Assembly (NCBI GenBank): GCA_958510825.1
Contig: OY294044.1
Coordinates: 68,490,357 to 68,554,356 of the forward strand
Source of the DNA: Brachypterus glaber
Lineage: Eukaryota; Arthropoda; Insecta; Coleoptera; Kateretidae
Length of the DNA stretch: 64,000 nt
Direction: 5' to 3'
Shown: positions 10,801-25,900 of the stretch, one piece after another
How the letters are laid out: every line of letters starts with the position of its first letter
How positions within the stretch are numbered: the stretch's first letter is position 1
Position numbers and translations under genes: made by a program
Notes under the pieces: model-generated
What the model saw: only the letters and a program-made list of their open reading frames with translations
What the model was told of the DNA's origin: nothing
The model's database searches: none

Positions 10801-13800
10801 ATGACTTATACAGGTAAGTTAATACGTACCTACATAGGAGAAATCGAAAAAATGCCGCGTAAAGGGTAATACGGCGTATAAATGAATCTATGAGTTCCCA
10901 AATAATAATTAATGTACAAATTACATATTTATACTCATTTTATCGCGTGATTAATAATTATTATAATTATAATTCACTAAAATTCACTAAAAAATGATCA
11001 ATAATAATAATAAGGATCACCTACTTTTATGGTTACTACGACCAAAAATCTGGTAAGGGCAACAACACAACTTGCTGTGGTTACAAAACTTAAATTATAA
11101 GGATCTGGTAAGTACAATAATTTGTCTTGTTGCTCTTACCATATTTCTGGTAGCAGAAACCAGAAAAATAGTTGTTTCGTATTTAAGTATAGATCAAAAC
11201 TCAAAACTCGCTCTTTGCAAAACAATAAAAAAGTAAGATACACACGTCAGCTTGTAGAGAATTTACGACTTTACCTTATGTTAAAAAATAGATTGAAAAT
11301 CAATGTTATATGCAAAACTCACTTTTTGCTTTAAACATTCAGGTACAAAACTAACTCTTTGCTCTAAAGCTACAAGTTTACGGACAAATCACTATTAAAT
11401 TTTAATGTTTTTTTAGTTTTTTTTTTAGAGAGTTGTTATTAATAAATTATTTTTTACTCATTACTAATGAGTTATTACAGTTTTTGTTTATAAATTTTCT
11501 CGAAAAAATCATTGGTTTGTTTGCTACCCAGGTAGCAAAATAACATGACATTCACGTGAAAGCCACGTTAATATGTGACATGTGATGTTAAGATTCTAGT
11601 CTCATTTAACAAGAATGTAGCATGGTGGGGATGTCCTAAGTCCGCCCCTAATAACATCACACAATGACATCCCGAAAATAACGTGTTTGTGACATCATAA
11701 ATCCACATATCTAATATCTTATGGATGCCGTTACTAGTACTTTAATATTTAAATAATATCCTAGGATATTAGCTTTTTCTAAATAAAACCATTAAAACCC
11801 TATAAAAAAATCGGATTTAAATCAATCAGTAATTGAAACAATCACAGATTGAAACAGATGATTCTAAATACGAAATTGCAGATTAAGCGGAGAATATATT
11901 CCTTTAATCCGTGTCCATGGTCTTGAGAAGCTCGGCAGAGCCCCCTATCCATTGGAAATTGTATAATGTGTATACAATTTCCTTATAATAATTTACTCTA
12001 TCAACATCATCTTATATCGATTTTTTTGCTTCGAACGTCGGTGAGAAGCAAAATAACATGACATTCACGTTAAAGCCACGTTAATATGTGACATGCGATA
12101 TATTCACAGCGTTGCTAAATATTTGTTATTAAATAGAATAGAATAGAATAGAATATTACCTTTATTTCATAAAAAAGACAGTTATAATAATAAAATATAT
12201 AAAATCCTTTAAAGAAATAGTGTCTAAAATACAATAAGTTAAATAAATAAAAAGGTTAAAATCAAAACATTACAATATAAAAATGATGAAATTTTAAGAA
12301 ATTTTCATTTACATCATATGGCTCAATTTCTATTAGGTATTGCTTCAGTTTATTTTTTAAAACTTTTAGACTTTTTAAAGTTTTTATAGCATCTGGAAGA
12401 TGATTAAAGAGTTTTATTGCAGAATAGTAATTACTTTTTTCAAAAATTGCCAATCTATGATTCGGATATACTAGACTCTTAGTCCTTGTTTCATATGAAT
12501 GTTTTTTTGAGTTATCGTAAGTATTATTTTTTACCATGAATATTATGACTTCATATATGTAAATTGCCGCAACAGTAAGAATTTCATTTTTCTTAAAAAC
12601 CCCTCTACATGAGTCCTGTCGTTTCATACCAAACATAGACTTCATTGTTCTTTTTTGAGCAATGAATATCTCATTACTTTTATCCCTTAGTATGGTCTGT
12701 CCCCAGAAAATTATTCCGAATCTCAGGAGGGATTGATAATTGGCCTAATATACAATTTTTGGTTGTCACGTCGCACGTGTTACGTTGCAAATGTGATGTT
12801 AAATACATGTTATTTTTCAATATTATGTGATGTTATGATTTAGTTTAAAAATACACCCAAAAGTGATGTTAATTTCTTGTGATATAACATCCCTTGCTAC
12901 CTGGGTAATTACACTACCCACATTTTTTTATACTAAGTCGTTAATAAATCAATTTATTTTTTTTTAATATAGCCATGTTGCTCAGTCTCTATGGCCATAC
13001 AACGCGTTGTTGTTGCAAGCCACAGAATAGAAGGGAAAATGAAAAAAAAAAAGATCTATAATACACATTGGGTATTTTAAAACTTTTAAATTTTGAAAAG
13101 AATAGTCAAAAAATATTCGTTTGGTTAGCTAGATAAGCTTAAACCAGACACATAAATGTAAAATTAAAAAGTAAGTTTTGTATATTATAGGCGAATTCAA
13201 TGCAGAGCTTTCTCTTTGATACCACACTCACAAAACTCACTTTTTACTTTTTTAAGATTAGAATTTACTCATTTTATTTATTTATTTATTTATTTATTTA
13301 TTCCAACTCAACAGGTCTACACCCAGTTACAGAGTTTGTCACTATAATTACAAATTATGCGATATACAAAGAACCTTACATACAGCCTGTTCCAGAACTC
13401 GCGTACCGAAATTTGAGGGTATATTAAAAATCATCTGGAAAATATGAAAAAAATTAAAAAAAATCCATCTTCAATACTAATTAAAAAGGAAGCTATTTAA
13501 TCTGACCAATCCTGTTGCTGATGTTAAATTACCTAAAAATTAGTTTTTCCCTACTTATTAGTAACTATGGTTGCATTTTAATGGTTGACTCGTGCATTGT
13601 TTAAGACTTTCAACTTTAGAATCTTTTTAGGTTATTATATTTTGACAAAACCGACAGAGGCTATCAAATATTCTATTTTTATAGGGTCACTCCATCCGGC
13701 GGTGGTTTTTTTCATTATTAAATATTTATGTCACATTAATCACCATGTCAACCTACAGAATATGTACCTGCAATAATTAAATTTGCTTCCATAGCTACAA

Positions 13801-16800
13801 ATTCAACCTTTAATGGTAATTTATAATCAGCAACAGTATTGGTCCACTTAAAGCGTTCTTATTTTTGAATTGAACGAAGATGGATTTTTTTTGAAATATT
13901 TTTCATATTTTCCAGAGGGTTTTTAATATACCCTCAAATTTCGGTACGCGAGTTCTGGAACAGGCTGTATATATATAAAAAAAAAAACATAATTTTTACT
14001 TAAAAAAAAAAAATATTTAAATGCAGTGTTAGGTTGAAGCAAGATTAAAAAAACGCTTAATTGAAGCTATACTACAATTCAGTATATCTAAACTATGGTT
14101 TTTAAAATTAATATTACTAAAACTGTGTTAAAAATTTAACTGGTTAAACAAAAAAAATCGTTTCAAATAGTTTTTTCTGAATATCTCGGACGTGTCCTTT
14201 GTCGAAGAGAGAGTTTTGCATTTATATGACTGATATACCTAATAATTAACACTAAACTTATTAAGAATTTTAGCATTAAAATGTCAGATTTATTTGTCAT
14301 ATTTTATTTCATTGGTTAAGTTTAGTATTAATTACTGGGTAAACCAATCTTAAAAATTGGTATTAATTTTAATGTTTGTTTTATCTGGTAAGTAATTAAG
14401 ATTTTTAATAGGATATGTCATTTGCATAAAATGCTTTAGCTAAATTTGTAATTTAAATAAACCGTAAAGATATGTAATGCTTTGCATTCCATGGTATACT
14501 CTTTACGTTTTCCTTCAATATAATTGCTTTGATCTCATGCCCATACTTTCTTTCCTATTCTACAAATTGCTACAAATATTTTTATTAATCAAAAGCAACT
14601 TTTTCTGAAGTTTTCACTTGTAATTTTGATATATATTTTTTTTAAGTGGTGCCTCACATAACTTCTATTAGTGATTTGCCCACAATACAAAAAAAATACT
14701 GTGAGGCAATTTTTAACGATGCTTAGTACGTTACGTTACGTTTTCCTTCAATATAATTGCTTTGATCTCATGCCCATACTTTCTTTCCTATTCTACAAAT
14801 TGCTACAAATATTTTTATTAATCAAAAGCAACTTTTTCTGAAGTTTTCACTTGTAATTTTGATGTATTTTTTTTTAAGTGGTGCCTCACATAACTTTTAT
14901 TAGTGATTTGCCCACAATACAAAAAAAATACTGTGAGGCAATTTTTAACGATGCTTAGTAAATCCTTGCCCACTGTATACGTTTTTAACGAGTTTAAAAA
15001 AAAAGTTTTTCACTTTATAGGGATGCAATAAAAATATTAAAAAGTGGGTAAAATATTTTTTTATTAAAAAATCTTAAAAAATACAAAAAAATCAATCTAT
15101 GACAAGTGTAACATAACATTAAAGCTTAAAACTAATAAAAAATAAACGACTTCTTTCTTAAACACAATTTGAACATTCTTTCATCTTAAAAATATTTTGA
15201 CACAAAACAGGACTAACATAAAACTACCTAATTTTATTTCATTTTTTTTGCAAAAGTCGCCCCCTTAACATAAGCTAAAATTTCATATCACTATTTTGGT
15301 AGCAATATGTAAAGGAATACCTAGTCCAAATTTCAATAAAATATTGCAATAAATAAAGTCACAGCAAACCTTAGCTTTCAGTGCTAAAAACCGCCAAAAT
15401 ATCGCCGATATTTACTTTCCTGATTTTGAAGCACACCACAACAGTAGGGCAGCTGTTGAAGTACTGAGCGCGTCTCGACACTTCTAGAAAGCGAACTGCT
15501 AACATCAAACGTTTCTGCTATATTGCCACGTTCAAAGAAAAAATTATCATCACCCACCTTGCAGGTGGGCAAAGTTGTACGCTCTGGGCAAAGTTGCAAG
15601 GTTTTACGGTACTCTTTTAGCGCTTACCCTATGTGAAGAGTATAATAACAAGGATTAAACAAAGCTCAGCAAGTTAAAATAATAATATTCTCGAGTAAAA
15701 TTACTTTTGAAATATTCATATAACATGCTGTGGTATTATTGCACCTATGATTATAAAGCCACGTTTTATGCGATATAACCATAAAGAAAATAAAATAAAG
15801 TCTAGTTTTGCCGCACGAAGAAAAAAGGCAACAACTTGACGTTTTAAACTATATCCATTTCGAGCCCAATTAACATGCCCTTTACTTTAATTACATTGTT
15901 AGACGTAAAAAGTTTTCCTGATAGTTTTTCTTATTTTATAGAAATTGAACAAACTATTATTCCTGCTACTTAGCTCAATCAAGCAAGTAGAATCGAATTT
16001 AACATAATATGTTAAATTTGATGATGATTTAATTATGATGATAACATCGCAAAAAGAGGAGACATACTCCACAGTCGACCATATCTCGATGCCACATCAA
16101 ATAAAACAAATTGTCTTGCACCGTGGGGAATTTAGCTAGCCGAATTAGGTTCTAACCGCCTTAATGTTTTTCTATGCGGACTTCAAAAATACGAAAAATA
16201 AAAAAATGCAATACTCAAAGGGGTCTTTCAAAAAAACTAGAATATTTGGGCACATAATTGGAATCGGCATCAAAATCACATTCATTTAAAAGAACTTCCA
16301 AATTAATGTTGCTATTTATTATGGACTCAAAAGATGATTTAAGATTATTACCAAGAATGAGTTTGTAGGATTTCTATGTCAATATATTTTTCTAATGTAA
16401 AGACCTTCTTCTAGAAGAGATCATGGTAGAGATCTACCATGATCCACGAACAGAATTTGGTAACACTCTTATCAAACCTGTTAACGGTTTAGTTGCACCG
16501 TATTTATTTAACATTTTTTAACATATTGAGTATGTCTACAAGTAGATAATCTTCGGAGTTTTGTTTACTGGTGTTTGAGACTGTGGGACATATCGCACCC
16601 TTGCTTCAAAAGTGACACAACTCAAAATTTACATTTTTTGAGGTAATGAATGCATAGGATTAGTAAGCAACCCTACATAAATCATTAAAATTGTGCTCAC
16701 TTAGCTTTGAGAGACTTTGCTGTCGTTTTTAAAGTTTCAAAACTAAACATAGGTTGCATAGTCGAAAATTCAAAAACGCATTATCTTGAGTTTGGACATT

Positions 16801-16846
16801 GATCATACATGATATAGGATATAATATAATATGATAAAAAGTATAG

Positions 16847-16919
<73 letters not shown>

Positions 16920-19900
16920 TGAAAATTATTAAAAAATAACTTAAACTTTTCATCTAAGTATTCATTAACAGAATAAAAAGGTAAAAATGTGTTTGCAGAT
17001 TAAATAATAAAACTTCTTTAAAAAAAGACGTTAAAAATGACAAAACTTAAAATAATTCATTTATTTATATGAATAAAAATGACACCACTCAAAATAATTC
17101 AGTTATTTATATGAATAAAAATGACACAACTCAAAATAATTCAGTTATTTATACAAACAAAAACCATCAAAACCGCCGTAACTCAAAAGGGATGTTAAGG
17201 GTTGTTAAGTGGATTAAACCATTATGTTTTATGTTTTATCTATTGGATCGATTTCAAAATCTGTAGCCAAACACGAACTAGTTTTTTGCGATTTCTGAAA
17301 ATCTAAGTTTTTTGAGTTGTGTCACCTTTGAAGCAAGGGTGCCATATGTAATTAGAAGGTACCTACTACATAATATGTTATTGAATTTATAATTTTTATT
17401 TCAAACACTTGCCCCCAATCAATGCGGAATTAAAAGTATCTAATATTATAGAGTTTCATCTATTATAAAATAAAAGTATTATAAGGCTTCATGATTAATA
17501 AAAAATATAATTTAAGCTCTTTAAATGTAAAATTATTAAAAGAAGTTATAGTGTCATGTTCATTTTCAGGGCTTACAACTTTGTAAAGCTTTTTTGAGGA
17601 ATTTACTTTTACAGATCTTTTTGATTCAACAAAAGCTTTTGATAAATAGAGCTATAATAATTTAATATATAAAACATGAATTGTGTCTGGGATTAGTGTA
17701 CGTAATTACTATAATTAGTGATGATAATCCGAAAAAAAAATAATATTTTATGAAAAAGTTTGCTTTTGTAGTCAGGAAAGTATTATTTACGAGATTATTT
17801 CAAAATTTAAGAAAATCTAGGACTTTAATCATTCATTTGTAAAAAAACCAAAACAAATATATTTTTATATTTATTTAATAACTCATATTAGTAACCAAAA
17901 TATAAAAAAAAGGTATAGAAATGAAGCCTATTCCCATTATGTTTATAAGTACTTTCTCTGAGTAATGCCCAAATATAGTCCCCTATCATATTCTCATTAA
18001 TAATATTTATTTTTTTTCTCTAAAACGGTTTAAGTCTCCATCGATTTAACTGCTGAAGTCATGAATGCATATTTTAAGGATAATTATCTATTATTTTTTT
18101 AATTAAAGGTGGGTTTAAAAAAAAATTAAAAAAAGTTTTTCTTGGATAAAAAATCATAAAGTTAACCGAAGCACAAGAAAAAAAAATTGTTGACTTGTGT
18201 TATAATCTGGGTAGGTAAAATCACTCTTTTTATTTTTTGGCTGCCTAAGGAGAGAAGTTCAAGATTACATATAAAAAAAAGATTTTTATTTTTGGATGCC
18301 GTTTGTTGCAGGTGGCAGATAAAAGTCAGTTTTAAACTTCGTGGATAAGATTTTACTTTAGACATTTGTATATGTGTAGTTTGGAAATTAGATAACACTT
18401 TATTTTAGTAACTTGCAGCTTAAATATATTTTTAGATTTAATCTTGAGAGGGAAGAACTGCATGAATTAAGTGCTGAACTTCGTCGTTTGTTTGCACTTG
18501 GATATAGATGGAGCCACGAGTATACACAATGCCGTCTTCAAGCAATGCTTTACGCTACAAAAAACGAGTAAGTATTTTTATTAATACTAGTACCTAAATA
18601 TAATAAAAATATAATAAATAAACTTAAAATGGTACGGTTCCACCGCACTTACTTTCTCGGATAAGTTTAAAGGTTTTGATTATTTTGTTGTTATTTTTTA
18701 AATCAATTTCAGTTTATTTTCGGTCATTATGAAAAAGTAACCTGCAAATGTTAACTTTAATTTGCATACGCCAAAATTGTTAAAAAATATCTTTCATCCT
18801 TATGCTATTTTTCCAGGGAAAAGTAGTAATGAAATGTTGTTAAATTTGTAGTTTAATATGTTCGTACAAAATTTGAGTAAAACGATTACAGACATTTTTG
18901 AGAAAATCGGATAGTTTCTTCTTTCCGAGGTTGCTCGAAAGTCCACACCCGAAGGGGTATTCCAGAACCAGTCAAAAAAGAATTTCTTTTTAATATGTTT
19001 ACTGTATTTTTTAAACAAATAAATTTTGATATATTAAATAGTAAAATTTACATATGTAAAAAATGTAAATTAAAAATTAATTACAATTATAATATAATAA
19101 AGAAATATAATTTAGAGTATGTCATTCTTATTTTTGTCCTCAAATAATTCATCTAACGTGTAGTAGGCTTTATTTATTAGATATATCTTTAATACTCTTT
19201 TAAGATTGTCATTTGGGAGGTCTCTAACTGAAAGTGGTATTTTATTATAAATTTTTATGATGCTATATTGAACATTTTTTTGAAGATATGTGTACTTGCA
19301 TTTTGCAGTTTTTAGGCCTTGTTTATCCCTAGTTTGGTAATATTGAACATTAAAATTTTGGCTAAACAAATCATTATTAACAAAAATTACACATTCGTAA
19401 ATATAAATACCAATAAGTGTTAAAATATTATTTATTATTATTATTATTTGTTTTTAATATCCTTTATTCAACTATTTGCAAATATGGCGAAGGCGCGTGC
19501 ATGGCCATGCTTTGCTTAATCATTTAATATAGATAAGCAGCTTAATACTAAATTTTGAGTAGATGTTTAAATGCCAGAAAAAAGCACCATTTTTTTACAA
19601 ACTTCCTATATCGTAAGCTTTAAATTTTGAGTAGGATCCACTTCACCCCACCACTCACATGGCAGCCATCTTGAAAAATATAGGTTAAATTATGGGTCAG
19701 TTTCTAGAATTTCATAGGGGAAAAATAGATTTGGCTGTAAGTTATATCATAGATAGTATCATTCTCTGGGACAATAAGTCAGGATATAAAAGTTTTTAAA
19801 TCCTGCTACCTTCAGAGCAAGAGCTAATCAAGGAAGTCGCTGTTTTCGGTCATCTATATAAACCTTTCTAACTTTTTTGGTTCTTGGCCGATTTTAACCG

Positions 19901-22900
19901 TCAAGGTTTTAATTAAATCTTTAGAAAACAATCTTTTTAAAAATGTTAACTTATTTAATGTTATTTGTTCCTAAGTTCTTTGAAAAGTAAATAAAAATAA
20001 AAAAATAATTTTTTTGTCCACCGTATTCTTTCTATGTTATTTTTAGTATGACTTTCGAGCAAAACACCTGCACGCATCTCGTCGATCAAGATTTGGAAGC
20101 AGCCTTGAAAGCTCTGGAGGGTCAAGTCCCCCTAGATCCCCAGGAAGTTGCAATTATTAAGTATACTCCAAGTGAAGATGACCCGCATGGTAGATTCGCC
20201 GATGAGATTTATTCTCCCCCCGAAGGAGGACGCCATAGAGAGAGGGCCATAGGTAGAATTATTCAACCTGAGGCAATCGACAGTAAGTACGATTTTTTAG
20301 ATAGATACTTAATATAAACATTTATACATTGTGGATTTTTTAAAATAAATACGATATCTCTAAAAATAATATTTTAGAAACATTTTTCGGACGGTCGATT
20401 TTTATTTTAAGCGGGGACATCCTTTGATTTTACTCGCATCGTCATAGCCTTCTGATATGTCAATTGACTTCAGTGATTCCTCATTTAAACCGCTTTTTGA
20501 TTTGGTTTTTTTTTAGAAAACGACATCAGCTGATCCGATTCTCAAAAACTGATCAGGGTTTGTTGAGTTATTTGATAATTATTTCTTTTAAATTGACATC
20601 TTTAATGAACTCTCTTGAAAGATAACGAAAGGCGACCCATGTCCATATATTTTTTGTTATATTTTTTTATGTTTCATTGAAGTCCATTCTTATTTTTGCA
20701 ATTTTTTTATTATTAAGCAAAAGCATTTCTGATTGTCGTGTTTTTTTTTTCAACAATAGAAGTACGAAAGAAAATTACAGTGACAGGTTATAAAACTCAA
20801 AAAATAATATAAAAATGTCACATGGACAATGTCCGGACATGGTTTAGATATCAACCAAGAGAGCTGATTGAACAGTGTTCAGGACCTGAACCTCAGGTTC
20901 ATTAAAGATATGTTTAAAAGAAATTAATGTCGCTAAACCACTAAACCTTTTACTTTTTACTTGATATTTTTTGGACCGAATATTTAAACAAAGAAGATTC
21001 TGTAAACAATATTTCGGATTTAGTCTAAAAAATGTGCATAGAACTGCAAAACAGCTGAATTTTATAATCTAATCATCTAATAAAATCTGCTTCCTCTAAA
21101 ATATAATTAAGTTTTGGACATTTTGCATAATTGTAATTTTAATTTATAATTGAAGTTTACAGGTCAACAAATGTTATAACGAAGTTGAGTATTTAGCTCA
21201 GTTCCCGGTAAATTCGACCTAAATACCTTAAGGTAATAATTATGCTAAATAGTCTCTTTCTCCCTGAATTTTCCCTGAATCCTTTAATTTGTAAAAATCT
21301 ACCGTTTCATTTGCTTTTAAATCTACCTGTTTGTTTTTTTCAGTGGTAGGTATGCAGGATCCTTACGACTTATATCCAAAAAACAAACGCACAGTGGACC
21401 GCATATCGATACCTCCTCAATATTTTAATGAACGCTACAACACTCCAACCAAATTTCGCATGGGCGAGGAAGTCAGAGATAACCTCGAATTTCTTCCTCA
21501 ATTCGATTCTCGCTACGAACCATCCAACAACGAATATGTACCATATTCCGACCCAGAATCTGTTCCATATTCCGACCCAGAATCTGTTCCATATTCTGAC
21601 CCAGAGGATTTCATAAGTCTGGATCAAATGTCTGAAATCTACCCCATCGTCAAATATTTAAACGATATGCGTTTGAGTCCGAGAGAAATCGAGAAGTTCT
21701 TGACACCGGAAAACTATAATAAGCTAGCACAACTTTTAGCACAATTTGAGGAAGCTGAAGCACAAAATACGGATAGCAAAGTGTTTAAAAGACGTATGTT
21801 TGAAGATTTGCCTGAGTCTAGGATTTATTATGACGAAAATGAACCTCTTGAAGAAGTTAACCAAGATTATGAAGCCAGGAGTTACAATGATATTCCTAAA
21901 CAAAGAGCTAGTAAAATTTTTCGGGAATTACAAAAGCAACAACGCCAAGATACTATAGGTAGGCAATTAGTTTTACACAAACATTTAATTATTAACATAC
22001 TACTAAAAGTTTTTTTGCAAATATTCCAATATAGACGTCAGAGCACCATCATTTTTTTTTTTGAAAAATGGCTCCTGTGCCCTCATCTTTAGTGCATATA
22101 TAGGCTAATGATCATTGAAAAGAGAATTTAAAGACGAATCTAAAATTATAAATAATTAGAATATATTATAGGGCTTCACTTAAAAATGAAAAGTTGCTAG
22201 CGCAAGTGATATTTTTTTTGGCTATGTCAAACTGGGGGTTTTATAGTTCATATAGGCTCTGCATATTTCAAAATGTTATCTTTTATAGTTACTGAGATCA
22301 TTCGGAAGCAATACGTTCTGTGACTCCCGATTTCTCAAATCTAAAATAAAATTTTTTTCAAGCGTACTAAAATTTTCATATTTTATAACTGAACACACTA
22401 GTTAGAAGTGATCTATTTTTTTACAGTAAAAAAATGAGTTCATTGTTGTAAAAAAAGTTAGTTAGCAAAACCACCACTGGCGGCAGCTCTCTTTGACTTT
22501 GATGACAGCTATACTTCAAACTTGTTTGTTTATTATGTAAACAGGTGGTTGACTCGAGATTCTGTGTGAAACCTTGTGTGAAATTGATTAAAAATGATTG
22601 AAGAAGAATATATGGTTTATACACCTACAAATCTCTCTGAAATTGCAAATGCTACATTAGAAAAGTTACCATCGAAATCGCGAAAGGTGTACTATTTAGT
22701 CTACGAAAAAAAATTTAAAATGAGCTAAGGAAGGTTTAAGTTTATTTCGAAAGAGTTTTATTGGCCTATTTAAAAAAAAACATACTTTATTACTGAATAA
22801 ATTAAATTCAAAAATTAATAATTAAAAAATATATATAGGATGCTTAAAGAAAAAATAGTATGTTTCACTCAGAGGAAAAATGTCTGTAGTTTCCGGACTC

Positions 22901-25900
22901 CGCTCCGCGTCCGTAAATTCTACAGACTAGTAAAAAAAAGCTTCACTTTTCCTCTTAGTAAAACAATATACTATTATACACGGTGTATTTGAAATAGCGT
23001 CGGAAATTTTAACAGATGATTCTACATTATAAACTATGACAAAAAGTTCCTATAAACATATGTCTTGTTGTAATACTGTAGGATTAACCGTTTTCGAGAA
23101 AAATTCATTTGAAGGTGAAATTTCACGGTTCGAGGACGAAAAATTAAATACTAAAATGTTGAAAACCAAAATTTTAATGATGCAGGGCGAATGTACATTA
23201 AAAACTAAGAAAAAAACCTCATATACAGGTACTTCCAAAAATCAATCCTAATGGAGCTATGGTCTCCTAAATATGCACCATTTTTAAAGGGCCATGGTAG
23301 CTTTAAAAGCGTTTTTTCGACCTACATGTATGGAAACTTTTTTTCTTAGTTTTTGATGTAGAATAACATTGATTCATTAAAATTTTGGTTTTCGACATTT
23401 TAGAATTTAATTTTTCGTCCTCGAACCGTGGAATTTCACCTTCAAATAAATTTTTCTCGAAAACGGTTAATCCTACAGTATTACAACAAGAGTACCTTTT
23501 TTATGTATTTTGACCTGAGAAATCATATTTCAAAAATAAAATTGCAAAGAAGGTACACAGAAAAAAGTTTGGGACAAAAAACTGATAAGGTCCCCCCGTT
23601 TCGCACACCCCTGGTTTAAATAAGTACGTGAAAATGACATACAAAGATGGGCCTTATTAAGAATTATTCACGCGCAAAACCTCGTTAATATATCTCAAAG
23701 GGTTCCTGAGTTATTAAATAAAAACCGATTTTTTTAGCCACTTTTAAAGGGGCGTAGCTCCCTTATGACGCATTTTTAGACATATGTTTATAGGAACTTT
23801 TTGTCATATTTTATCATGTAGAATCACCTGTTAAAATTTCCGACGCTATTTCAAATACACCCTGTATACATCATAGTAAAGTAAGTTTTATATTACTGCA
23901 TTAAATTAAAGTCTAATTTAATCTTGTTAAAATCTAAAACTGATTTTAGATCGTACGGTTAAAGTTGATTTTAATTAAATATTTTTAATTAATTTGTGTT
24001 TAAGCGTTAAACTTATTTCATACAGAGCCTCCTGTAGGACAATGGGGCCAAATAGAACCGAATTCAGGGATTTACACCGAAGGTGGCGTAGTTTATGCAC
24101 CACAAAAAGCTGAAGAATATGTTCCAGACGAAGTCGCGTGGAAAAATAATCTAGCAAATCAACTTCTGGAAAAATTTGGTATGGGTTTTAAAAGACCTGA
24201 AAGACTAGACGTTAAGAAGCCCGGACCACCATTTGATGCTCAAATAACCGATGCAGTTAACAAAGGTAAATTCAAATTTATTAAGAAACTTTCATTATTA
24301 TTTATTATTTCTTTTATTATGTAATTATTTTATACCTACATTATTTATAACAAATAATATTATTTTTATTAATTTTAAAAATAATACATTACTTAAAGTA
24401 AAGAAATTAAAACTATGATTGGTTCCAGTCATTAGCATTAAACTAATGGGAGGATTGGTGTAGTGGACTACCGCGTCGTACTTGACGAGTTTACTACCCA
24501 AATAGCGTGAGTTCGATTCTCACCGGCGCCGATTTGCCTTTTTCAGTTAATTAATAATTAAAATTTGGCGAAGGCGTAAGTGAAGCGGACACTCTCTATA
24601 AATTGGTTCGAAAGTCAATTAAAGCCGGTGGTTCCCTCTACTACTAGCCCACACAAGTCCTGGACTTATGGGATGCTTAATTAAGTTGAATAGTACGAGG
24701 TTAAACAAAAAATGTAATGTAATGTAATCTAATTTGACCAATAAAATATGAGAATTATTTCACGCACTTTATTTCATTCGTTAAATTCTTAGTTAGTTTA
24801 GTGTTAATGATTGGGTAACTTAACCTTAAAACTTAAATATTAATTAATTTTTAGTTTTGTTGTTTGTTTGTTTGTTTGTTTAACCTCGTACTATTCTACT
24901 TAATTAAGCATCCCCTAAGTCCAGGACTTGTGTGTGCTAGTAGTAGAGGGAACCACCGGCTTATACTGACTTTCGAACCAGTTTCTAGGGAGTGTCCGTT
25001 TCACATATCGCCTTCGCCAAATTTCAATTATTAATTAACTGAAAAAGGCAAATCGGCGCCAGTGAGAATCGAACTCACGATAGTAGACTTGCTATGCATA
25101 CGCGCTAGCCACTACGCTATGCCTCCCAATAAAGTTAAAATGTATATGCTATGTTTTGGGTCAAAAAACATAGCATCTACTTCAGGCTGAAGGGTCGTAT
25201 CGTGATTTTTTTAGGTGACGCAAGGTCAAAATTTTATGTCCTTGGCAAGTTTGCGCCCATCAAGTGGCCAGTTAATGAATAAAAAAGTCAACAACTTTTC
25301 TACCTTATTTATACAACCAAGTTTAAAAGTTGTCTAAGAAAGGTCATCAACTAGACTATGACCTTTGAACCCTGATTTAGGCGCCATGTTGCCTCACCTC
25401 ATGACACGAGCCAGACTTCAGCTAAACTTTTAAACCAACTTACATTTAGTTAAATGCTTTTTAGCTATGCAAAATCAGCAACACACCAATACAGAAGATA
25501 ACGTAATTATCCCGAATATGATGAAGAAAGTACCAAGAGGAGGGAATCCCATTCCTGACTGGCATAGTATTAAACAAGATAATAATTACGTTTATATAGG
25601 ATTTAAAAACAAGTAAGAATTGGAAAGGCAAAACGGCCTCATTATTTTGTTACAATTTAACTAAAAAAGTCCCATTTTTTTCGTGAAACCCACCAGTGCA
25701 CTGCAGGGCTTAGATTTATTGTCTTTTACTCTATAAATTAGTTTTGAACATTTGACAATATTAGTCACCAGTAAATGTTAATTAATTACACCGGCACACA
25801 AAAAAAAATAAGTAGAATGTGCATTTGACCGGACCTACCTACGGGTACGTATTTTGGTCCGCTGAATCCGAATTCGAGGTCAGTTTGACCCCTACACCCT

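Larger units (their letters stand above)
16590..17346. mobile_element. Foldback element with TIR CATATnGCACCCTTGC
   Basis: GCACCCTTGCTTCAAAAGTG plus ACACAACTCAAAA on the left pairs with TTTTGAGTTGTGTCACCTTT plus GAAGCAAGGGTGC on the right. Inside are an (AT)n tract and a 42-bp tandem repeat carrying the same ACACAACTCAAAA word as the termini. Confidence 0.6.

Noticed and set aside
16729..16953. Open frame made of Ile-Tyr repeats
   Set aside because: Translation of the (AT)n microsatellite.
21370..21627. Minus-strand open frame overlapping ia2 exon e
   Set aside because: It is the shadow of the real + strand exon, and its repeats mirror the VPYSDPES unit.
22979..23864. CRISPR-like repeats
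   Set aside because: The repeats are inverted arms of a transposon and not direct repeats with spacers; a eukaryotic setting also argues against it.
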